A DNA stretch of 64,000 nucleotides from Pithys albifrons albifrons (Eukaryota; Chordata; Aves; Passeriformes; Thamnophilidae): contig NC_092467.1 of NCBI RefSeq assembly GCF_047495875.1, forward strand, positions 17,936,566 to 18,000,565, read 5' to 3'. Positions 12,046 through 25,429 of the stretch are shown here, piece by piece (positions within the stretch are counted from its first letter, which is position 1; every line of letters begins with the position of its first letter). The notes under the pieces are model-generated. The model was given only the letters and a program-made list of their open reading frames with translations. It was not told where the DNA came from and did no database searches. The translations under genes and the position numbers were made by a program.

Positions 12046-15000
12046 ATTTCAGAACTGCAGTTATTTAGCAAGAGATGAAGTAAATGTTTTTTTGTAAGAA
12101 ACTGCAGTTGCAGTTACTACATAGTTGTTATTTCATGTAGAAATCAGTCCCTGTGTTCCAATAGACGTAGACCAGATTTATAAAAACAGTGAGGTGCTCA
12201 CAGTCACAGAAAGCCTTGTAGAGGTGAGAGATGTCAAAGCTTCATTGGTCTTTGCAGCCTACATGTCTGTTGAGCCTGTTTTGAGGGATGACACTACAGG
12301 CGTCACACACGTGTGTTCCAACAATGGATTACATTATAAAGCATCTACGAAGAAGTCATTAAGATAGTGTTCCTGTTAGGAATACCTATACTGTAATAGC
12401 ACTGTGGTGCTCCATATTCCCTTGTATATCACTGATTCTCTTATCAGCTTCTTCAGTGCACACGCATTAAAGGCTTTTATTGCATATAGATCTTACAAGT
12501 TCACTTTAAGGTCTGACCATTAAACCAGACTGTTTCCATCTATTTGTCATCATTTGCAGTAATGGTTCTGTAGTTCGGTGCCTGCCTTCTGCAGTTCCAG
12601 TGTTGTCTGATTAGGCCCTTGTTGACACCCGTGCAGATCACATTGCCATCCTTTCTTTTCATCTCAAAAAGCCCTACAGGGCCCTATATGTGGTACAGTG
12701 AAACAGTTTCTCAAAGTTACTTGTCTTATGTACAAAGGAAGACCATGTCAAAACAGCTTTTTTTTAAAAAAACTTAAACTGACACTTTCCCCTTTTCAGA
12801 ACTGAATTTGATCTCAGTGAGTGTGCCCTTTCTTTTGCCTTGTACCTTTCCCCTGGAGATTTGGCTTTTTTGAATCTCTATCAGGCAGAAATGGGATGAC
12901 TCCATAAGCAAAATTCAGCCAAAGCTGTAACTTTCTTGGAGACAAAAGGAGCCATTAGAACAATTTTAATTAATGAGTATACGCTGCTCAAATACTGTGC
13001 CACACAAATACTGTGCATGTATTAATATGCCTTTTAAAACAGAAAGTTGAATATTTTTGTCCATTTTGGCTATGCTAATGAGTGGAGTAACTAGTAAATT
13101 CTCTAGCCTGGCTGGAAGCTCAAGCTGTCTGCTTTTCAGGGAAGGGTGAGGCAAGATACTGGAAAGGGAAATAATTTGTTTCAGCAAGAAATATGTAAGA
13201 GGAGAAAGGATCACCTTCCTTGAATTAGTGTTTACCAGTATAGAAGAGCTCTGGTTTGTTAGTGTTTATGCACCTACACTGTAAATAATGTTCCATTTAT
13301 GACAGTACAATTGTTATGATATATTCTGAGTTTATTTTCTGGTGATTCCAAAATAATACTTTTCTGACCATCAAGATTGTACACTACTAGACAGTATTAG
13401 ACAGTATTTTTTTCTACTCCGTATTTTTTCTGCACAGTCCTTAAACAGCTCTGGTGGTAAAAGCATGAGGCAAGAGTAAGGTTAAGTATTCAAAAGGTAA
13501 GAAGTGTCACACTTAGAAAATCCCTCTAAGAGGCAATTCTTGACTAGATTGTCAGCTGCTATTTCTAAAGTACAATTATTATATCACTTCAGATAATGTT
13601 GCATTTTGTGCTGTTGAACACTTCGTATGTGCCAGAAAATCCGGCTAATCAATTATCTGTCTCAGCTTTTCCATGTGCATGAGCCACATGTGCATTCATG
13701 ACTACAGCAGTCTCTAACCACAGGTCTCTATTCTGTTCTCGTGGTCAGGGGCAAAGCTTGAACTTGCTGATCCACCATCATATGAGTACTTCCTGGTGAG
13801 TAATTCCATCAATCACAGCTGCTTTGCAGGTTTCTTTTACATTGCAAGTATGATCATCCATATTTCAAGCCTGGCTGATGCTCTGGGTAGCTATCTTCAA
13901 TTAACCTTCTAGGACAGAACAAAGCTCTAGGCTGGATGTATTTTTCATTTTCCAGGATTTGAGAAAACTTTCTAGAATTTTTTTTTTCCGTTAAATATCC
14001 ACTGTTATGTGTTGCTCATGGACTGACCACTGTTGTTGCACAGTTCAGCTACTTATCAGATTCATAACCAAGCTTAAGAACACTGTGAGATGTGACTTGC
14101 ATTTGTAGGACACCTGTGCAGACAGCTAAGTTAGCTTCAAAGTGAAATCTCGTCTCCAAATTCAACTTAAGGCAGCATTGCTGATACTTAAAAAAAAGTC
14201 TGTAGTATATGACTGCTGACTGAAATAATAAAATATTTAATGAAGAAAGATGAGAGTTTAATCACATAGAAGTCTGTTGGTAAAGACAGACTGGGCTGTT
14301 ATGGCAGTGAAAATATTATGTGATACTACATCTGTCTCTGACTTTGTGGGAGAAAAAGGATGATGTTGACAAGTAAGTGATTATGTAACTAGACTGTACT
14401 GTAAAGTATACAGTAAAGGTGGAGAGCTAAAAAGATTTAGAGTTTCTGGGCTGCCAAGTGACATGCCAAACGTAGTTTCTTGAAAAATCTTCAAGTTGAA
14501 TATCTTGTACTATATAAAGAGAAAATATTATGTGGAGTTAGTCTTATCACTGCTGGAAGTTTTGATTTCATGTGCTTCAAAGAGACCTTCCCCTTTTCTG
14601 TAAAATGTGGTGCAAGTTTTATTGCAAAAGACCTATGCTTTTTGTGGAAGGTTTCAAACCTTCTTCAATAAGTAGCTTCCTTTGTGCAGGGCCTTCTCTT
14701 GGAAGATGTGGAAGAGAGCTGTTAAAAATGAAGGGGAACCAAGGTCTGCTCAGTTTTTGTGTGGACTGAAGTCTTATCTAGAGATGGGAACAAAAATCAG
14801 GCCTTTCAGCCCTAGTGAAATACTATACTGAAGATGGAGTAAGGGAAGTGGGGCTTCTGCAGCTGTGACATTGTCAGGGTTTTCTCTGTACATGAACCTT
14901 TGGATTGCTGTAATTCTGTTGTTGATGAAGTTCATTAGTGTGGTTCACGGACTGTGTAGGTTTGTTCTAAGGTGTACAGTGGCTGAATTCTGCTTTCCAT

Positions 15001-15394
15001 TACGCTCTTCTAAACCAAAAGCAGTGCAATTAGTTTTACTAGTGATTATAGCTGGCATAAGCAAAAGCATTTCTCCTGAATAAATATTTGTGGGCCACTC
15101 AGAAGCACTTCTTAAACAGCACCATATATAATAAATGCACATTTTTCTCTCTTGCCCATAGCTGTGCTCTGAGAAATAATTTTAATTGTAGCCTGTGCTG
15201 GAATATCACAGTTGTATCAAGAGTCACTGGAATGAAAATTTACATAACAGAAACAATCCTGTGTTCTTTAAAGTGATTATTTTTTGTTGGTTTTTTTCAT
15301 TTCTGTTCTTATGGTAGCAGTACTTAAAATCACTGTTTTCCTTGTTTGTGTGAAATGACCACATTGCATGTTGTATTTTGTTATTGCCTACTGC
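12046..15394. other. AT-rich non-coding sequence, no gene seen
   Basis: More than 3 kb without a recognisable feature. A short duplicated word, TAGACAGTATT, lies at about 13388-13410. An 80-codon plus-strand frame at 12125-12367 shows no family resemblance and no codon or splice context. Nothing else stands out. Confidence 0.55.
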
Positions 15395-15500
15395 TGGCTT
15401 TCCTCCACCTTCCCCTGGAGCATCTTCCCTGCAGGAGACAGGATGAGAGGCTACATGGCCTGTTCTTCTGATCATGTGTGGCAGTTCCTGTGATCCTAAG
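15395..15500 (+). mobile_element. Ancient CR1-type LINE 3' end relic
   Basis: The order CCTTCCCCTGGAGCATCTT, AGGAGACAGGATGAGAGG, CTACATGGCCTGTTCTTCTGA and GTGGCAGTTCCTGTGATCC follows the 3' end of CR1-type elements common in turtles and crocodilians. There a 'gagacaggatactgggctagatgg' core precedes a '...tatggcagttcttatgttc' tail. The relic is strongly diverged, consistent with an insertion predating birds. The match is from memory, not an alignment, and the upstream limit is uncertain. Confidence 0.55.
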
Positions 15501-17349
15501 TTTGTGTACTGTATTGGAGCTTTGAAACTCTGACATTAGATGGGATATGGTTGTATTGCAAAGCTGAAGTACCAAAGGAACAATTTAACAGGATGTCACA
15601 TTAAAAGAATTTTTCAACTGTAATTTAGGTAGCTAGATTAGTGTGAATTAATTTAGGAATACTTAAATATAACATAATCACACCTAAATGATATACAATA
15701 TCAACAATAATTAACGTAGAAAAATCAAATTTATGTAAAAAGGAGTCTAGACTTTCAGTGTTTGTACACCTCAAATACATCTGTTCAAAGAAAGTAGAGT
15801 CAGAAGGGAATGCTTTACATTCCAAATCATGTAGTAAACATATTATCAGGGCTGCTCAAGCCCTTCTGTCCACTTGAGAAAACTGATGAATTTCTGGTAA
15901 GTACTAAAGCAATGTGACCACAATCTAGAATCATTCCTGAAAATACGTATATTTTCAGGGAGTTTTTTAATATGTGTGCTGTAGTTCTAGTTTATAGAAT
16001 GTTTAGCAAATGGCACAGTATTTTGGCATGGATGTTTTAACTGCAAAGCAAATTTCAAGGGTGAAATGCAGAGAAGAGCCAGAAGAAAAAGAACATTTGA
16101 AGCTTATGATGTCACAGAAATCGACTAAATATATGATTAATAATGTGGAAAAAATATTTTTCAAGTGGTATGTTGAAAAGCAAGGAATTACATTCACTGT
16201 AATAGGTCAGGTTACCCTGGGAGTGTTAGCACTATTAATTCAGCCTAGAGAAATAGCAAAAATATCTACTTTCATTTTTCCTGTGAACGGATTTCTTCTA
16301 CTTGTTTCCTTATAAAGAAAAATCCTGTTTATCCATCCAGGAACAAAATTCCTTAGGAGAGTGTCAGTACTCTGTACTGTTTCATCTTACTGCAGTACAA
16401 TTTTAAAAGTTATTATTTGTGTAATGATTTTGGTGACTATTAAATCACTTTTATCATGAAGAACTAAAGTGAAAGCTCCAAATCAAACTTGATAGGTTTA
16501 GATGCTACGTGAAAAATCACAAATCATCCATAGATGGATGACAACTTTTTAAGACTTAAGGCTATAGGTGGTGATTGCATTCCATTGTAAAGCTTCCTGT
16601 AAATTTCCTTAATTTTAGTAGTTTTATTATATTGAACAGAATAGACTCAAGCAGGTTTCTGTCTGCAAACTCTCTGCCTGTAACCGAGCAATCAGATGCC
16701 TGAAGTACAAGCTATTGGCACAAAAGAGGAACAGACTGAACAGGTGTTCAGTCAAGACTCTGCTTAGGTGACAAATGAACCACTGCAGAATATAACTTAC
16801 TACTCTGTGTAGTGCATCTTAATAGAGAAAATTCAACTCTGCCAAAATTTTCATCATGTGAACTTTTGGATCCAGAGCTTTTACAAAACTCTGCTTAATT
16901 GGTGAGAGAAATTCAAAACTATGCGTGAACATCAGAATGATTTATAGCCTGTCCATGGTAGTTTTGCAAAGGGTGAGATCATAAGCAAGCAGAGAATTTG
17001 TCCTAATTAGGCTATATATATATGTATACCATGGGATTGTAAACCAAGAAAAGTAATTTTTAGATTCTGTTCGTCAGAAGCTCATTTTGTTTGCTGTTAA
17101 TGCTCATCTTATGGATGCTGTGGAGAGATCTACCCTTAAAATACCTGCTAAGGAAAAAGATGCAAGCAATTATTACTTGAAATTCCTTAGACCTCAGCCA
17201 CAAGCTCTTTTAAAGGAAATGTAACAAAATGAGGAAAACTACGACAATGGGTGAAGAAAACATGAGTCAGGTTAAACAAGATAGAATGCATTGTAGAATG
17301 TCAACAATGGAGACTTCTGCTGAAACTGCACTCCTGTTTATGTTCATGG
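15501..17349. other. AT-rich non-coding sequence
   Basis: No gene, RNA or mobile element is recognised. A 101-codon plus-strand frame at 16010-16315 has no visible domain and is treated as chance. Confidence 0.55.
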
Positions 17350-17354
17350 AAGTG

Positions 17355-17937
17355 TGTCATGGTTTAACCTAGTGGGCAATGAAGCCCCCACAAGCCACTT
17401 GCCCACTCCCTCACTAGCAGGATGGGGGAGCAAATCAGAAAAGTAAAAGTCAGAAAACTTATGGGTTGAGATAAAGGCAGGCTAACAAGTAAAGCAAAAG
17501 CTGTGCACAGAAGCAAATCAAACCAAGAAATTCATTCACCACTTCCTGTGGGCAGGCAAGTTTTCAGCCATCTCCAGGAAAGCAGGTCTCCATCAGGCAT
17601 AAAGATTACTTGGGAAGACAAAAAGCCATAACTCCAAACATCCCTCCCTTCCTTCTTCTTACCCCATTTTTATGCTGAGCATGGTGCCATATGGTTTGGA
17701 ATAACCCTGTAATCACTTGGGGTGAACTGTCCCGGCTGTGTCCTGTCCTAGCTTCTTGTTCACCCCTGCTCTGCTCACTGCTGAGGTGGTGTGAAACACT
17801 GAACATGCCTTGATGCTGTGTAAGCCCTGCTCAGCATTAACAGAACCACCAACACTGTTTCCAGCACAAATCCAACACACAGCCCCAGACCAGCTACTAC
17901 GAAGAAAAATAACTGTACTGCAGCCCAAACCAGTACA
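17355..17937 (-). mobile_element. Solo LTR of an avian ERVL-like endogenous retrovirus
   Basis: The 583-bp block has the TGT...ACA ends of an LTR (plus-strand start TGTCATGGTTTAACC, end CCAGTACA) and a perfect 5-bp target-site duplication, AAGTG at 17350-17354 and 17938-17942. The body matches from memory a common neoavian LTR: GGATGGGGGAG, GTTGAGATAAAGGCAGG, TTTTCAGCCATCTCCAGG, CTGTCCCGGCTGTGTCC and CACAGCCCCAGACCAGCTAC. In the direction I recall, transcription runs on the minus strand, with a TATA-like CATAAAAAT at about 17665-17673 (reverse complement). Five-base duplications are usual for ERVL-type insertions. No internal retroviral sequence adjoins it, so it is a solo LTR. Confidence 0.88.
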
Positions 17938-17942
17938 AAGTG

Positions 17943-18669
17943 TCAGTTTACAGCATGAGGTGATGTGTACAGAAGGCAATAAGACTGTCTCGAAGTGCAT
18001 TTCCCACATAAATATAAAAAAATGTGAGTCTTGCTCAAAGAAGGAAGGGACAGTCCGTGAACTTTTCCAGTGCTCCAGTGCAGCATATTTTCTCCTGTCA
18101 GGTGAGAGGTAGAAATGGAAGTATGTGTGTGTCTAGGGAAAGTAGTGTTACTGAGGTGAGCGACCTCAGAAAAGAACAGTTATGGAAGTACTGCATTCTT
18201 CTCTTCACAGGAGGAAGCATCAATTGGTGGCTGAGTATCTCCAGTTAGTTAATTAGGAAGCTCTTTCAGAGATTGTGTGAGCTATCTTTTAAGTCTGCTT
18301 CTTAAACAGCCTGTCTGATATGTATCCTAAAGTAAGGCTGTCCTGAAGAAGTTTTTGTATGATATCAGCTGCTTTATTTGTGGGTGAATTAACTTGGTTT
18401 TGTTCCATCAGCATAGCAACTTTCATCAGCATTCAGTTCCTAGGAAGTAAAACATTTTAGACTGAGTTGGTGCCTGTTAACTACAACTTCTAGAGCATTA
18501 GCCCTTGTTATTAACTCTGGCAAAATATATTTTCCATTTTATCTTCTCAGTAGTAAGTATATTATTCAAGACCAGGATTTGACATACGTAAAATAACCAG
18601 CAGTATCATAGCCATTAAGCTGTCAGTTTTCAGCAGGGCACTCGTGATACTACCTATGGCTTCCTGTCT
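17943..18669. other. Non-coding sequence between the solo LTR and the next candidate element
   Basis: Two overlapping plus-strand frames at 17810-18248 extend from LTR sequence into unique DNA and are not genes. Nothing else is recognisable. Confidence 0.5.
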
Positions 18670-18870
18670 TCCTGACTCCCTCCAACAATGTCCTCTCCAT
18701 CAGCTGCCTCTCTTATGCCGCAGAAGCTGCTGTCGGTGGCCTGGCGGACGGCTCATTTGACATGTCTGTCGTGTTGTGAAGCGTGTGCAGGAGCTGGATT
18801 AAATGAAGAGAAAGCTGCCTCCTCTGACTGCCTACCCAGGAGCTTCAGGTCAGGGAAATCTTTCTCTACA
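18670..18870. promoter_or_regulatory. Weak candidate conserved non-coding element
   Basis: This short block is richer in G+C than its surroundings and keeps several CpGs (ATGCCGCAG, CTGTCGGTGG, GGCGGACGG, GAAGCGTG), unusual for neutral bird DNA where CpG decays. It contains TGACATGTCTGTCG, with TGACA/TGTCA words like TALE-homeodomain sites, followed by AGCTGGATTAAATGAAGAG. Frames are open on both strands over part of it, so a small exon cannot be excluded, but no protein family is recognised and no convincing splice pair is seen. Confidence 0.3.
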
Positions 18871-21458
18871 TTAGGACTGCAGTAATTGGAAGAGAAGAAA
18901 AGTAGAAGGAAAGGACAGCTTTGCAGGAAGGTAGGAAGAGGGGGGCAGACTGGATGGAGAAGGCTGAAGTACATACTGTATGCTGTCAGAGTCTCTTCAG
19001 TGCCATATTGGAGTCTTTGATAACTTTTAAGGAAATCATTAACTGTCACCTTTTTCAGCCTTAGATTTTTAACACACAGGCTTCTCCCACTGCTTGCAGG
19101 CATTAGGTCTTTCTGCATCTGGAAATTTGGAGGGAGAAAACAGAAGCAGAGGGATGGTGTAGAAGGGGTGAATTCTGTCTGCCTGGGGATAAAAAGAGTG
19201 AGGCACCTTTCCCTTCCCTCCCATACCTGAGTCTTTGTTGAGCTCACAGTAAGTTAGAGAAAAGTCATCTGAATAATTCTGCACTCTCTGGATGTCAGCT
19301 GCCTTTTTCAATAGTTTTGCTCTCAAATACGGTGGTGATATAGTGGTAAGGTGAGCTGTGAAAATTCTGATACATTTTTAAGTAAAATGAGAGAGAGACC
19401 AGCACTTAAAATTGCATGAATGAAAAAGCATCCCTGTAAAATAGTGGAGGGAGTTATTTTTATGCAAGTGTGGATTTTTGATGCCAAGACAATGAAGAGA
19501 AACCACAGTTTGTTCCATTAAGCTTGTATCATATTGTCAGCACTTGCCCATATGGAAAACATAAATTGTCATGAAAATATGAAAATGGGACAATTTAGTA
19601 ATGCTTTGAGTAGGCTTTATAAATATCATATGTATTTTTAAATACATAAGTGGTGCAGTTTTGAACACAAAAGAACCACAGTTGTGGCAGCCAGATTTTG
19701 CTGTGTACCCAGAGCAGAAGAATTAGCAGAGCTGCAAATGTACTTATTCGGAAGTTGAAAATTTGGAGTATGTCACAAGAAGTATGAAGAGATTTGGTGA
19801 TAAACCAGTAAAAGCTAAAAGTGGCACAAATGTGCATTCTTTTTTCTCACCAGAGGTCAGAATTTGTGTATGTGCTTCTAGATTTAACTGAGCATTTGAA
19901 CAAAGACTCAGTCATTAAGTCTGACAACTAACTTGGTGGCTGGAGCAAATTTTCAGCTCATGGGTGGCTGAAGTAGTGATATGGTTGGGCAAAGGGCAGA
20001 AATGTGGGCAGCTCTATGACCTTTTACCACATTATGTGCTTGTATGGGTTTGGAAAGTACTGGGTCTACAGGTTTATTCTTAGCCCTGCTGTCAAACACA
20101 GCAGTTGTATGGAATATCAGAGCTCAGTAGGTATGAATGGAAAAATGAGGCTATTCATTAGCTGAGGATCTGGCTCACTGTGCCAGAGAGCAGGAATCAA
20201 AGGCATCTTTGCAGGCATTTTCTCTTTACTGTTCCCTTTTCCTTGGGTTTTGTGTTGAATTTTTGATGGTCTCAGTTTCAGGAAAAATAACTTTGCTAAC
20301 AGCAGCACTGTTGAGTATTACGGAATGTGTGTTCCAGTAATTGATGCAGGCAGGAGACTCGGAGGTATTTGGAAGGGGAAGTGTTATTTTGGGATCCAGT
20401 GTGCCTGGGATTCCTGTACACAGTAATCATCCAATAGCTTTCTGCCAAAATCCTTTCTGACCTGATTCTCTGTTCGTAGCCAGTAACATTCCTTTCCTTC
20501 CCACCTTGAGTGAGCCCTTCCTTACAGAGTTGGAAGTCTCCAGAGCGCATCATGCATGCCTAGCTGAGGTCTTGTAGTACTACTCCAATGTACTTCCTAA
20601 TGTATTAAATTGTCATTCAGTGGTGCTCTGGGTCTTGAAAACAATGTCACCTGATTGTACTGGCTTACCCTGTGTGTGTCCTGAAGCACCATCTGAATGA
20701 GAACAACCTACTCTTCTTCTCCACAAATGCCAGCTTGTGTACAGGCCCCACCTTTTTGTCTCTCCCTGCAGATTTGTGACCTACTGAATGGGAGTATTTT
20801 GCTATTCTGTCACTGTGGAAACTGTGCTTCCTTCTGTGGCTTTTTTACTGTTTTTTGCCCTGGTGCTAAGAGAATTTCCTTCCAAAGCTAGAGAAACCTA
20901 ACTTGGAATGCCAGTGCTTTTAAAGTTTGTTGTAGAGGGTTTCTGTGTTGGACCCTCCCAAGAGGGAGGAAAGAGAACATGCAATTAAAAAGTAGTAATT
21001 CTTATTGTTAGTGGCATGACAAGGATAATAATGTCTGTCTTTTAAAAAAAAACTCTGATTCCTATTTATACAGAAATCAATATTGGAACATTTTATTTCA
21101 TAGCTAGTGGCCAAGGGATAAGATAAAATTCTGGTGCTGTATTTATATTGTGTTTTGCAGACATGTCTAATCTTCAGTGGCATGAAAAATGTTGTAGAAA
21201 AGTATGTCATCAAAAATTGCTGCAGCATCATACTTAAAAATCTGTCCTCTGGAAACCAGGTCAGCTTTCACTGTAGCTTATGGTAATACACAGAGACACT
21301 ACAGAGTATTTTATATCTTATAACAGAGATAGTATAGATAATAATAAACTTTCATCTATTACCTTTATCAGATCATCTTATCTCCTTTGTGGCATCAAAA
21401 GCATGTATTCAGAAAAGATTGAGACAGAAGTGTCTGCTTTATTTAATACGCACATGAA
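18871..21458. other. AT-rich non-coding sequence
   Basis: A 164-codon minus-strand frame spans 18753-19247 and has no recognisable domain. Its composition (serine, leucine, proline, phenylalanine) fits translation of pyrimidine-rich non-coding DNA. No transposon or RNA gene is recognised. Confidence 0.5.
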
Positions 21459-21497
21459 GGGCCTGATTCTGTTTACATTGAAGTCAGTGGAGATTTC
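21459..21497 (+). repeat. Fragment of an ancient amniote repeat
   Basis: GGGCCTGATTCTGTTTACAT followed by TGAAGTCAGTGGAGATTT resembles a palindromic repeat abundant in turtle and crocodilian DNA, in which 'ggcctgattct' arms flank 'attgacttcaatgg'-type centres. Only about 40 bp survive and I cannot name the family with certainty. Confidence 0.4.
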
Positions 21498-24400
21498 TGT
21501 CCTTGATGGGAGCAGAAACAACTGTCTGAATTCTTCTCACAGCGTTTCATTAGTGTTCTTTATGCTATGCACATGGGGAATGGTGACTGACCTCTCAAAT
21601 CATGAAAATATTGTTATAATTGGAAATATATTAGTGTTGTAACTTTGTCAGCAATTAATAAACCTGTCAGGTCTGTCCTATCAAGGTGTCTGCATGACCT
21701 CTCAGTGTTAAAATATCCAAGTTCAGACAGCAAAATGAACTCAAAGGAATATGCATATACACTCTCTTTGTCTTCCACATCATTAGAAAAAAGCATCAGT
21801 GTTTCCCAGAGTTTCAAAAAATGTTTCTCCTCTTGGAAAAGAAGTGATAGTGCAGGGCATTACTGATTATTACTTTTGTCCTGATTTTCAGTTTTTTTGA
21901 GTGTGGATTGGAGGTTTTGCTTTCCCCAGATATATGAGTGTTGTAGAGTTAGTTGGAAGAAGGTGGTGTTTATGTCTCCTGCAATTGTCCTAATTCCCCA
22001 TATGATACTGATTTTTCAGTTGATATGTTAACCATTTTTTAAAAGTCTTCTTTTATGTTTTGAAGAGTTTCAGGAAGGGGAGGAAAGGTTTAGGGAACCT
22101 GTAAATAAAGTCTGTGGCAATGAAGTGGATAATAAACTCCTGCATTTTGTTTGAGAGGAAAAAATATGAGTAATTTCATAATATTTTCTTTCATCCATTG
22201 ACTTCATGGTAGCAGCAATTGGCTAAAATAACTGTCTTTTTGTGAAGTCTTAAATATGGAATAATTTTTTCCCCTGCTCACCATTATATTGCATATTTTC
22301 AGATCTCTCTAGAAAGGAATGTTCCTGAGGACATTATTTGGTTGATCCCAATTGTTTTGCCTCCTTCATCTCTCAAGGAGGTTGAAGATCAGCTACAAGT
22401 GACAATCTGATATCTTTTATGCTTCCAGGATTAACTGCTTGTGTCTCGTACTGTAAAAGCAAGAGGTTAAACAGACCATGGAACTTCTCAAGCCAGTCTT
22501 CTTAGGCACCTGTGAGATCAGAACAGTTGTGAGTCACTTTTCAGAAAGGTTTTAGAAGCTCAGCTCACATAAACATCAAATTATCAAGATATTTTTTTCT
22601 ATTTTATTGATTTCCTGAAACTGTAAATTGAAAACTCAGTCACACTAGTAGGCTTGTGAATCCATCCTTCTTGTTGTAGTTAATTTTTTTTTCATCAAAT
22701 CCAGACAGAGTAAGAAACTAAAATTTTTCTATAAAATAATTGAAATTTTAATTAAATGCATAAACCTTCTACTGATATCACTAAGGAGGTTGTATTTTAT
22801 TTTATCATACTTTTGTTTGTCTTGAATATTTTTAAATTTGTTATGTAGTTGGGGAGCACAATGACAAGATTTTTCTTTTTGTAGACACTAGTAAAGGTTG
22901 TTAATTTTAAAATAACAACATTTTTGAAAATGCTTTTCAAGTTCAGGATCTACTTAGATCTCTTTAAACCTTTGGTGAGATCTCTGTGCTTTCACTGATG
23001 GGGATATAGAGAAACTATTTTCCTAGTTTTCTTTTGCTTTAAGAGACAGACAACATCTGTGGTGAGTCACGGAGGAGTTTAGCTGTGATACGTTACTGAA
23101 ATGCATTTTGGCAGCGGATGGAGAGGTAACTACTCAATCTGTTGTGAAGCAAGAGAGTCTTTCAACCCATTTTTCAAAGTGCTCATAGTTCCCATTTGAA
23201 GGCATGTCAAACAATAAAATAGTGAGCAAAGAAAATTAATGTGTATCTGGAATACTTTAATTAAAAATAGTAATTATAATGGACCTGTAGTGCTCACAGG
23301 CTCCTATTTTCTTCTTATTGTTGATTGATTCTGCTAAATTTTACCCTCACAGCAAATGATGTTACTGTTCTGTTACATTTAATATTTGATTGCTGAGAGA
23401 TAGGGAAGCAATTTAAATGGGACTTGAGAAAAAAAATAGAGCCCTGGTTTTGAATTGAAACAGTATCCTTTAAAATAAAGGTAGCTGTTTTAGAACAGTG
23501 ATTATTTATAATAGAAAATTGTGCAATAAAGATCCCGAGCAAGAATTAAGTACAAGAATTAAATACTCAGAGGCATCTCTTGAAAGCATGAAGCAAATGG
23601 TAACTTCCAGGAAATTAAAATGCTGCTTTGGTAAAGACAGAGTTTAAACAGAATGATTATGGGAAACAATGAAATTATTTCCTATACAGGCTTTCCTTCT
23701 AACCATAAGTTCCCTGCTTTATCCTGTGTTTTGTCTGAGCGTGTTGAGCATGCTGCCCCAAGAACCCCCTTTCTTTAGTTCAAACTGCAATTTTACCTTA
23801 ATTTGCAGCGATATGTGTATTTCACACTACAGAATGACAGAGGGATTCTGGCAAGAAGACGAAAGTGACTTTCCAACTGTCTTTGCCATAAAGAAACCTT
23901 AAAAGTAAAGTATGACGCTGCAGATATTAAGATTTGAGAGTGATAGAGGTTACTATGGGAGCAGCAGTCTTTAGAAGAGGATTGTGGTTCGATTGTCACA
24001 GCTTACCGAAAACAAAGATAACGCCCTGGTTATTTAAGAACAGTGTCTTTTTGTTACGTGTTCACTAAGACAGAGAAAGTGACTCAGAGCAAATCTGATC
24101 TAATTCTGAATCTTGGAAACTTGAAGAGAATCCAAACAAAGTGGTGGGCCTCAATTAATATGATGATGTTTCTTTTCTTTGTTTGTGTTTTCTAACTTCT
24201 CTGTGCAGTAAAAGGTTGTGCAAGAGATTGAATATTGTTAGAAGCTTTAGAAGTCCAACTGAATAAACACATTGAGATTTCTGACCTTTGTACTTGATTC
24301 TTGATACTGGACATCAATGGACTCAAGTCTTTGATTGAATTTATACATATTTTTAAAGGTTTTTCCTGAAGTGGCATATATGAAAAGGTGTTTAAAATTT

Positions 24401-25429
24401 GAACTTCATTTTCTTCATTCAGAGGGAGAGGTGGCAGCAATAGCAGGACTGTTCACGTGTCTTCAGCTGGTTCAGTAATGGGATAGAGCAAGAGTTAGTG
24501 GAAAATGAGTTAGTGTTGTTTACTTGAGCAAAAAGGAAAGAAGAATCACAGGCTTCTGTGGGGAAAAGGCAGAGCTATGTCCTTCCACTGATACACCTGT
24601 GAGCAAAACGGACCCACTTCCATCAGAGACTGCAAAAGGAGAAGCACGAAAGACATGCTTCTCTACATTAGAACATAAAGTGGCAGTTGATTCTGTATCT
24701 GAAGAAGAGAGAAACAGAAAACAAGTCTTAAACCACAGGGTGTATGCAGAGTGTGAAGTTTTTATGATCAGACATTGTTTATCCAAACTATTCTTGTGTA
24801 ATTTTCAAATATTCATATGTTACCTCACAAGAGACTCACTCTTTTCTCAGTGTATTTCCTGATTTTCTTGTTTTCTACCCAAATTGACTTCATGGAGTCA
24901 GACTGCCATATTTTGAATATGAGATACATCTACATTTTGGTAGAAATTGCATGTACAGAACAGTCACAGAATCAAACAGAATAGTCATAGAATCAAACAT
25001 GCAAAATTAAAGAAATAGATGTATCTCTCTTGTGGTTTCTCATTTTGTTTTGCCTGAAACAAAGGGAGTCTGCACATACCTAATTGTTTTTAAATATTTT
25101 AAGAATTCAGACCACATAAGAAAAACACCCCATGATACATGGAGAAAGAACTTAGGAAAAGTGTTATTTTCTGATTGTGTTTTCTAAAATAACCTCTTAG
25201 AAGAAAAAAGTTATTAAAAAACTTTCATAGTTATTTAGAACTCCAAATGGACTTTAATTTGTTTGATTTTTATAGACTACTAGTCTTTAATCTTCCTTGC
25301 AGAATCTGAAGTGTACCTGTTACATACTGGTAAATTAGTTGTCAATCCCTCGGGCAGTATATTTTAATATTGGTATTATATGGTAGATGATATAAATCTT
25401 GTGTACGGTATTATTAGCTTAGGCAGCTG
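21498..25429. other. AT-rich non-coding sequence
   Basis: About 4 kb without a supportable feature. At 24961-24998 a TCACAGAATCAAACAGAAT / TCATAGAATCAAAC near-duplication looks like the reverse complement of a CR1 tail, but no CR1 body adjoins it. The 112-codon plus-strand frame at 24524-24862 resembles no known protein. Confidence 0.5.

Noticed and set aside
18753..19247. 164-codon minus-strand frame
   Set aside because: No domain was recognised; the residue bias follows a pyrimidine-rich non-coding stretch.
24961..24998. CR1 tail on the minus strand (repeated CAGAATCAAACAGAAT / CATAGAATCAAAC words)
   Set aside because: No CR1 body follows on the side where it should lie, so it is too short to call.
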